Shown: positions 5,127 to 6,661 of the stretch, one piece after another
Layout of the letters: the number at the start of each line of letters is the position of its first letter
Numbering within the stretch: position 1 is the stretch's first letter
Made by a program: the position numbers and the translations under genes
Source of the DNA: Thermoplasmata archaeon
GTDB taxonomy: Archaea; Thermoplasmatota; E2; DHVEG-1
DNA length: 6,661 bases
Direction: 5' to 3'
NCBI GenBank assembly: GCA_003651045.1
Contig: QMTJ01000063.1
Location: 1-6,661, forward strand
Notes under the pieces: model-generated
What the model was told of the DNA's origin: nothing
Databases searched by the model: none
What the model saw: only the letters and a program-made list of their open reading frames with translations

Positions 5127-5150
5127 CTTAGATCTTTACATTGATCTGAG
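5127..5150. terminator. Hairpin between the converging flavodoxin and htpX genes
   Basis: CTTAGATC (5127-5134) pairs with GATCTGAG (5143-5150), eight base pairs with one G-U and an eight-base loop that contains the htpX stop codon. Only ten bases separate the two stop codons. No T run follows, so this may act as a 3'-end stabiliser or barrier rather than a true terminator. Confidence 0.35.
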
Positions 5151-6044
5151 TCTACGTATCCTTTCATCAATAGGTGGATGTGTTGACCAAAGGCTGCTAA
5201 CTGACATGCTTTTGAACGGGTTAGCTATATAAAGTGGTGCTACTGTTTTTGATCCTTTAGGTTTACCTTTTGGATGATCTAACTTTATTTTTTCAAGTGC
5301 TCTGGCAAGTCCTTCAGGGTTACGTGTTAGATATGCACCATTGCTATCTGCTAAGTATTCTCTACGTCTAGAAATAGCGAGGTATGTAAGCCTTGCAAAT
5401 ATTGGTGCCAATATTACAAAAAGAATAGCAATAGCTATAAGGATAATATTTCCACCATCTCTTCTTCCTCGCCCAGTTCCACCCCAGAACATCGAGTAAA
5501 ACAGTATCTCTGACAGTAGAGAGATAGCACCTACTACCGCGATTGTAACTGTTGCAACACGTATATCATAGTTTTTAATATGACTCATCTCGTGAGCAAT
5601 TACACCCTCAAGTTCTTCAGAGTTGAGTTTTCTAAGTGCACCTGTTGTAACACATATTACAGCCTCACCGGGGTTACGTCCAGTGGCGAAAGCATTTATG
5701 TATTCTGAATCTTGAACATATACTTTTGGCGTTGGTAAACCAGCTGCTATCGCCATGTCTTCGACTTTGTAAATGAGTATTTTTTCTTCTCGTATGTTTG
5801 GGTTCGCTGGTCGTGCTTTAGCAGCAGAGAGTACTGTGGGTACTGAGATCGAGTACATCATTAATACGTACCCAATAGCTATAGGAAGAGCAAAAGCTAG
5901 TGAAATGTATATGTTACCTCTAAAGAGGATAAAACCTATAGCGAATACTACAGCTATGAACAGCATAGCCATAACTGCACAAATAAGTATAGTATCTCGT
6001 TTGTTTTTCCTGATTTGATCCTCAACGAGTAATCGTTTTTCCAT
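5136..6044 (-). CDS. htpX: HtpX-type membrane zinc metalloprotease
   Basis: This is a 302-residue M48-family integral membrane protease that degrades misfolded membrane proteins, with its active site on the cytoplasmic face. Counting from the TTG at 6053, the zinc-binding HEMSH is at 154-158 and the third ligand is Glu232 in RREYLADS, with Asp236 nearby; subtract three for the ATG start. Hydrophobic segments lie at about 22-44, 48-68, 166-190 and 203-225, the usual four-helix layout. PTPKVYVQDSEYINAFATGR and the C-terminal STHPPIDERIRRL are family hallmarks. The open frame reaches a TTG at 6053, but the ATG at 6042-6044 is preferred; no clear ribosome binding site precedes either. It follows lemA after 35 bases, an arrangement common in bacteria and archaea. 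An A8/T7 stretch in that gap may lower its expression. Confidence 0.93.
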   Translation of the reverse strand: MEKRLLVEDQIRKNKRDTILICAVMAMLFIAVVFAIGFILFRGNIYISLAFALPIAIGYVLMMYSISVPTVLSAAKARPANPNIREEKILIYKVEDMAIAAGLPTPKVYVQDSEYINAFATGRNPGEAVICVTTGALRKLNSEELEGVIAHEMSHIKNYDIRVATVTIAVVGAISLLSEILFYSMFWGGTGRGRRDGGNIILIAIAILFVILAPIFARLTYLAISRRREYLADSNGAYLTRNPEGLARALEKIKLDHPKGKPKGSKTVAPLYIANPFKSMSVSSLWSTHPPIDERIRRLRSM

Positions 6045-6062
6045 AGTTATCAAAACTATAAG

Positions 6063-6081
6063 AAAAAAAATTGGTTTTTTT
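6063..6081. terminator. A8/T7 inverted stretch between lemA and htpX
   Basis: The plus strand reads A8 (6063-6070), TTGG, then T7 (6075-6081). On the minus strand this gives T8 about ten bases after the lemA stop codon, preceded by A7 that can pair with it. Such a T8 could cause partial termination between lemA and htpX. Because no good separate htpX promoter is seen, complete termination is unlikely. Confidence 0.3.
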
Positions 6082-6637
6082 AGAATTTTACTTTAGGCAC
6101 CTCACGGGATTCTTCAGGTATCTGCAGCATCTCACGTGTTTTTTTACCCATCATGTTTGCAAACCATTTCCCAGGTATTGTCTCCACAATGTTGTTATAT
6201 ACTAATACTGAGTCGTTGAAATGCTGCCTAGCATATGCGATTTTATTTTCAGTGTTTGTAAGCTCATCTTGAAGGTTTAAAAAGTTTTCATTAGCCTTTA
6301 GGTTGGGATAGTTTTCTGCTACAGCAAACAATGTTTTAAGAGCACCTGTAAGCATATTGTTTGCATCCATGTTTTCTTGTGGTGTTTTTGCATTAATGAG
6401 AGCAGAACGGGCTTTTGTAACATTTTCTAGAACCTCACGCTCATGCTTCATATAACCTTTTACTGTTTCCATAAGGTTTGGTATCAAATCTGCTCGTCTC
6501 TTCAGTTGAACATCAATTTGAGCCCATGAGTTATCTATACGGTTTTCAAGTCTTATAATCCTGTTGTAGTATCCAAAGAATATCAGCAGGAAGAACACTA
6601 CAAGGATTAATACAATTATTCCAATCAAGAACCACAT
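6080..6637 (-). CDS. lemA: LemA family membrane protein
   Basis: This 185-residue protein is of typical LemA length. One N-terminal membrane helix (about 3-21) is followed by the strongly conserved segment from YYNRIIRLENRID through NSWAQIDVQLKRRADLIPNL to ETVKGYMKHE (about 24-66). After that comes an all-helical, coiled-coil-prone body, with NQxxxL-like helices and a PGKWFANMMG segment near the C-terminus. LemA proteins are anchored with the helical body in the cytoplasm; their biochemical role is not settled. Frequent linkage to htpX, as here, points to membrane protein quality control or stress response. It has the clearest Shine-Dalgarno in the window, GGAGGT at 6651-6646, eight bases before the ATG, which fixes the start. 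A strong site rather than a leaderless promoter suggests that it is an internal cistron of a longer operon. Confidence 0.95.
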   Translation of the reverse strand: MWFLIGIIVLILVVFFLLIFFGYYNRIIRLENRIDNSWAQIDVQLKRRADLIPNLMETVKGYMKHEREVLENVTKARSALINAKTPQENMDANNMLTGALKTLFAVAENYPNLKANENFLNLQDELTNTENKIAYARQHFNDSVLVYNNIVETIPGKWFANMMGKKTREMLQIPEESREVPKVKF

Positions 6638-6661
6638 TATTCTGTACCTCCATCTTTGGGA
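6637..6661 (-). CDS. Possible end of an upstream gene
   Basis: On the minus strand a frame reads PKDGGTE then TAA, with the stop sharing one base with the lemA ATG (TAATG). A one-base stop/start overlap and the strong Shine-Dalgarno inside it are what an operon junction looks like. Only seven codons are visible, so this is a suggestion and no family can be named. Confidence 0.25.

Noticed and set aside
1..6661. CRISPR array, transposase or prophage genes
   Set aside because: I found no regularly spaced direct repeats, no transposase or integrase motifs, and no phage-like genes on either strand.

Overview
The window looks like a chromosomal segment of an AT-rich archaeon, most plausibly a euryarchaeote in the broad sense (Thermoplasmatota-like is a guess). 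The reasons are archaeal-style TATA elements about 25-30 bases before several starts, short or absent leaders, oligo-T tracts in place of most hairpin terminators, GTG/TTG starts, a UbiA-family enzyme resembling archaeal ether-lipid prenyltransferases, and an archaeal-type stand-alone PurQ. I see no phage, transposase, CRISPR array, tRNA or rRNA.

Layout from left to right. A truncated zinc-ribbon gene (minus, 1-119) diverges from purQ (plus, 223-1059). A 419-base gap between the convergent purQ and UbiA genes follows (1060-1478). It holds a strongly self-complementary stretch at 1118-1305, the least explained part of the window. Next are a UbiA prenyltransferase (minus, 1479-2369), diverging from a two-gene unit of an AIM24/TIGR00266 protein (plus, 2465-3202) and a small two-helix membrane protein (plus, 3199-3471) that overlaps it by 4 bases. 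A zinc-dependent MDR dehydrogenase (minus, 3500-4534) diverges from a flavodoxin-like protein (plus, 4625-5125). The right end is a lemA-htpX pair (minus, 6080-6637 and 5136-6044), with hints of another gene upstream of lemA beyond the window edge.

How the genes relate. Most are separate one- or two-gene transcription units of housekeeping type: purine synthesis (PurQ, which needs PurL and PurS from elsewhere), membrane lipid or quinone prenylation (UbiA), redox metabolism (dehydrogenase, flavodoxin) and membrane protein quality control (HtpX with LemA). The only clear co-transcribed pairs are AIM24 with the small membrane protein, and lemA with htpX.

The best candidate for something undescribed is 1118-1305. 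Nested helices, including one long 22-bp arm at 1162-1226, lie between two converging genes, each already provided with its own oligo-T stop signal. It could be a non-coding RNA or the remnant of an inverted-repeat element; I do not recognise it as a known RNA family. No complete novel multi-gene system is visible.
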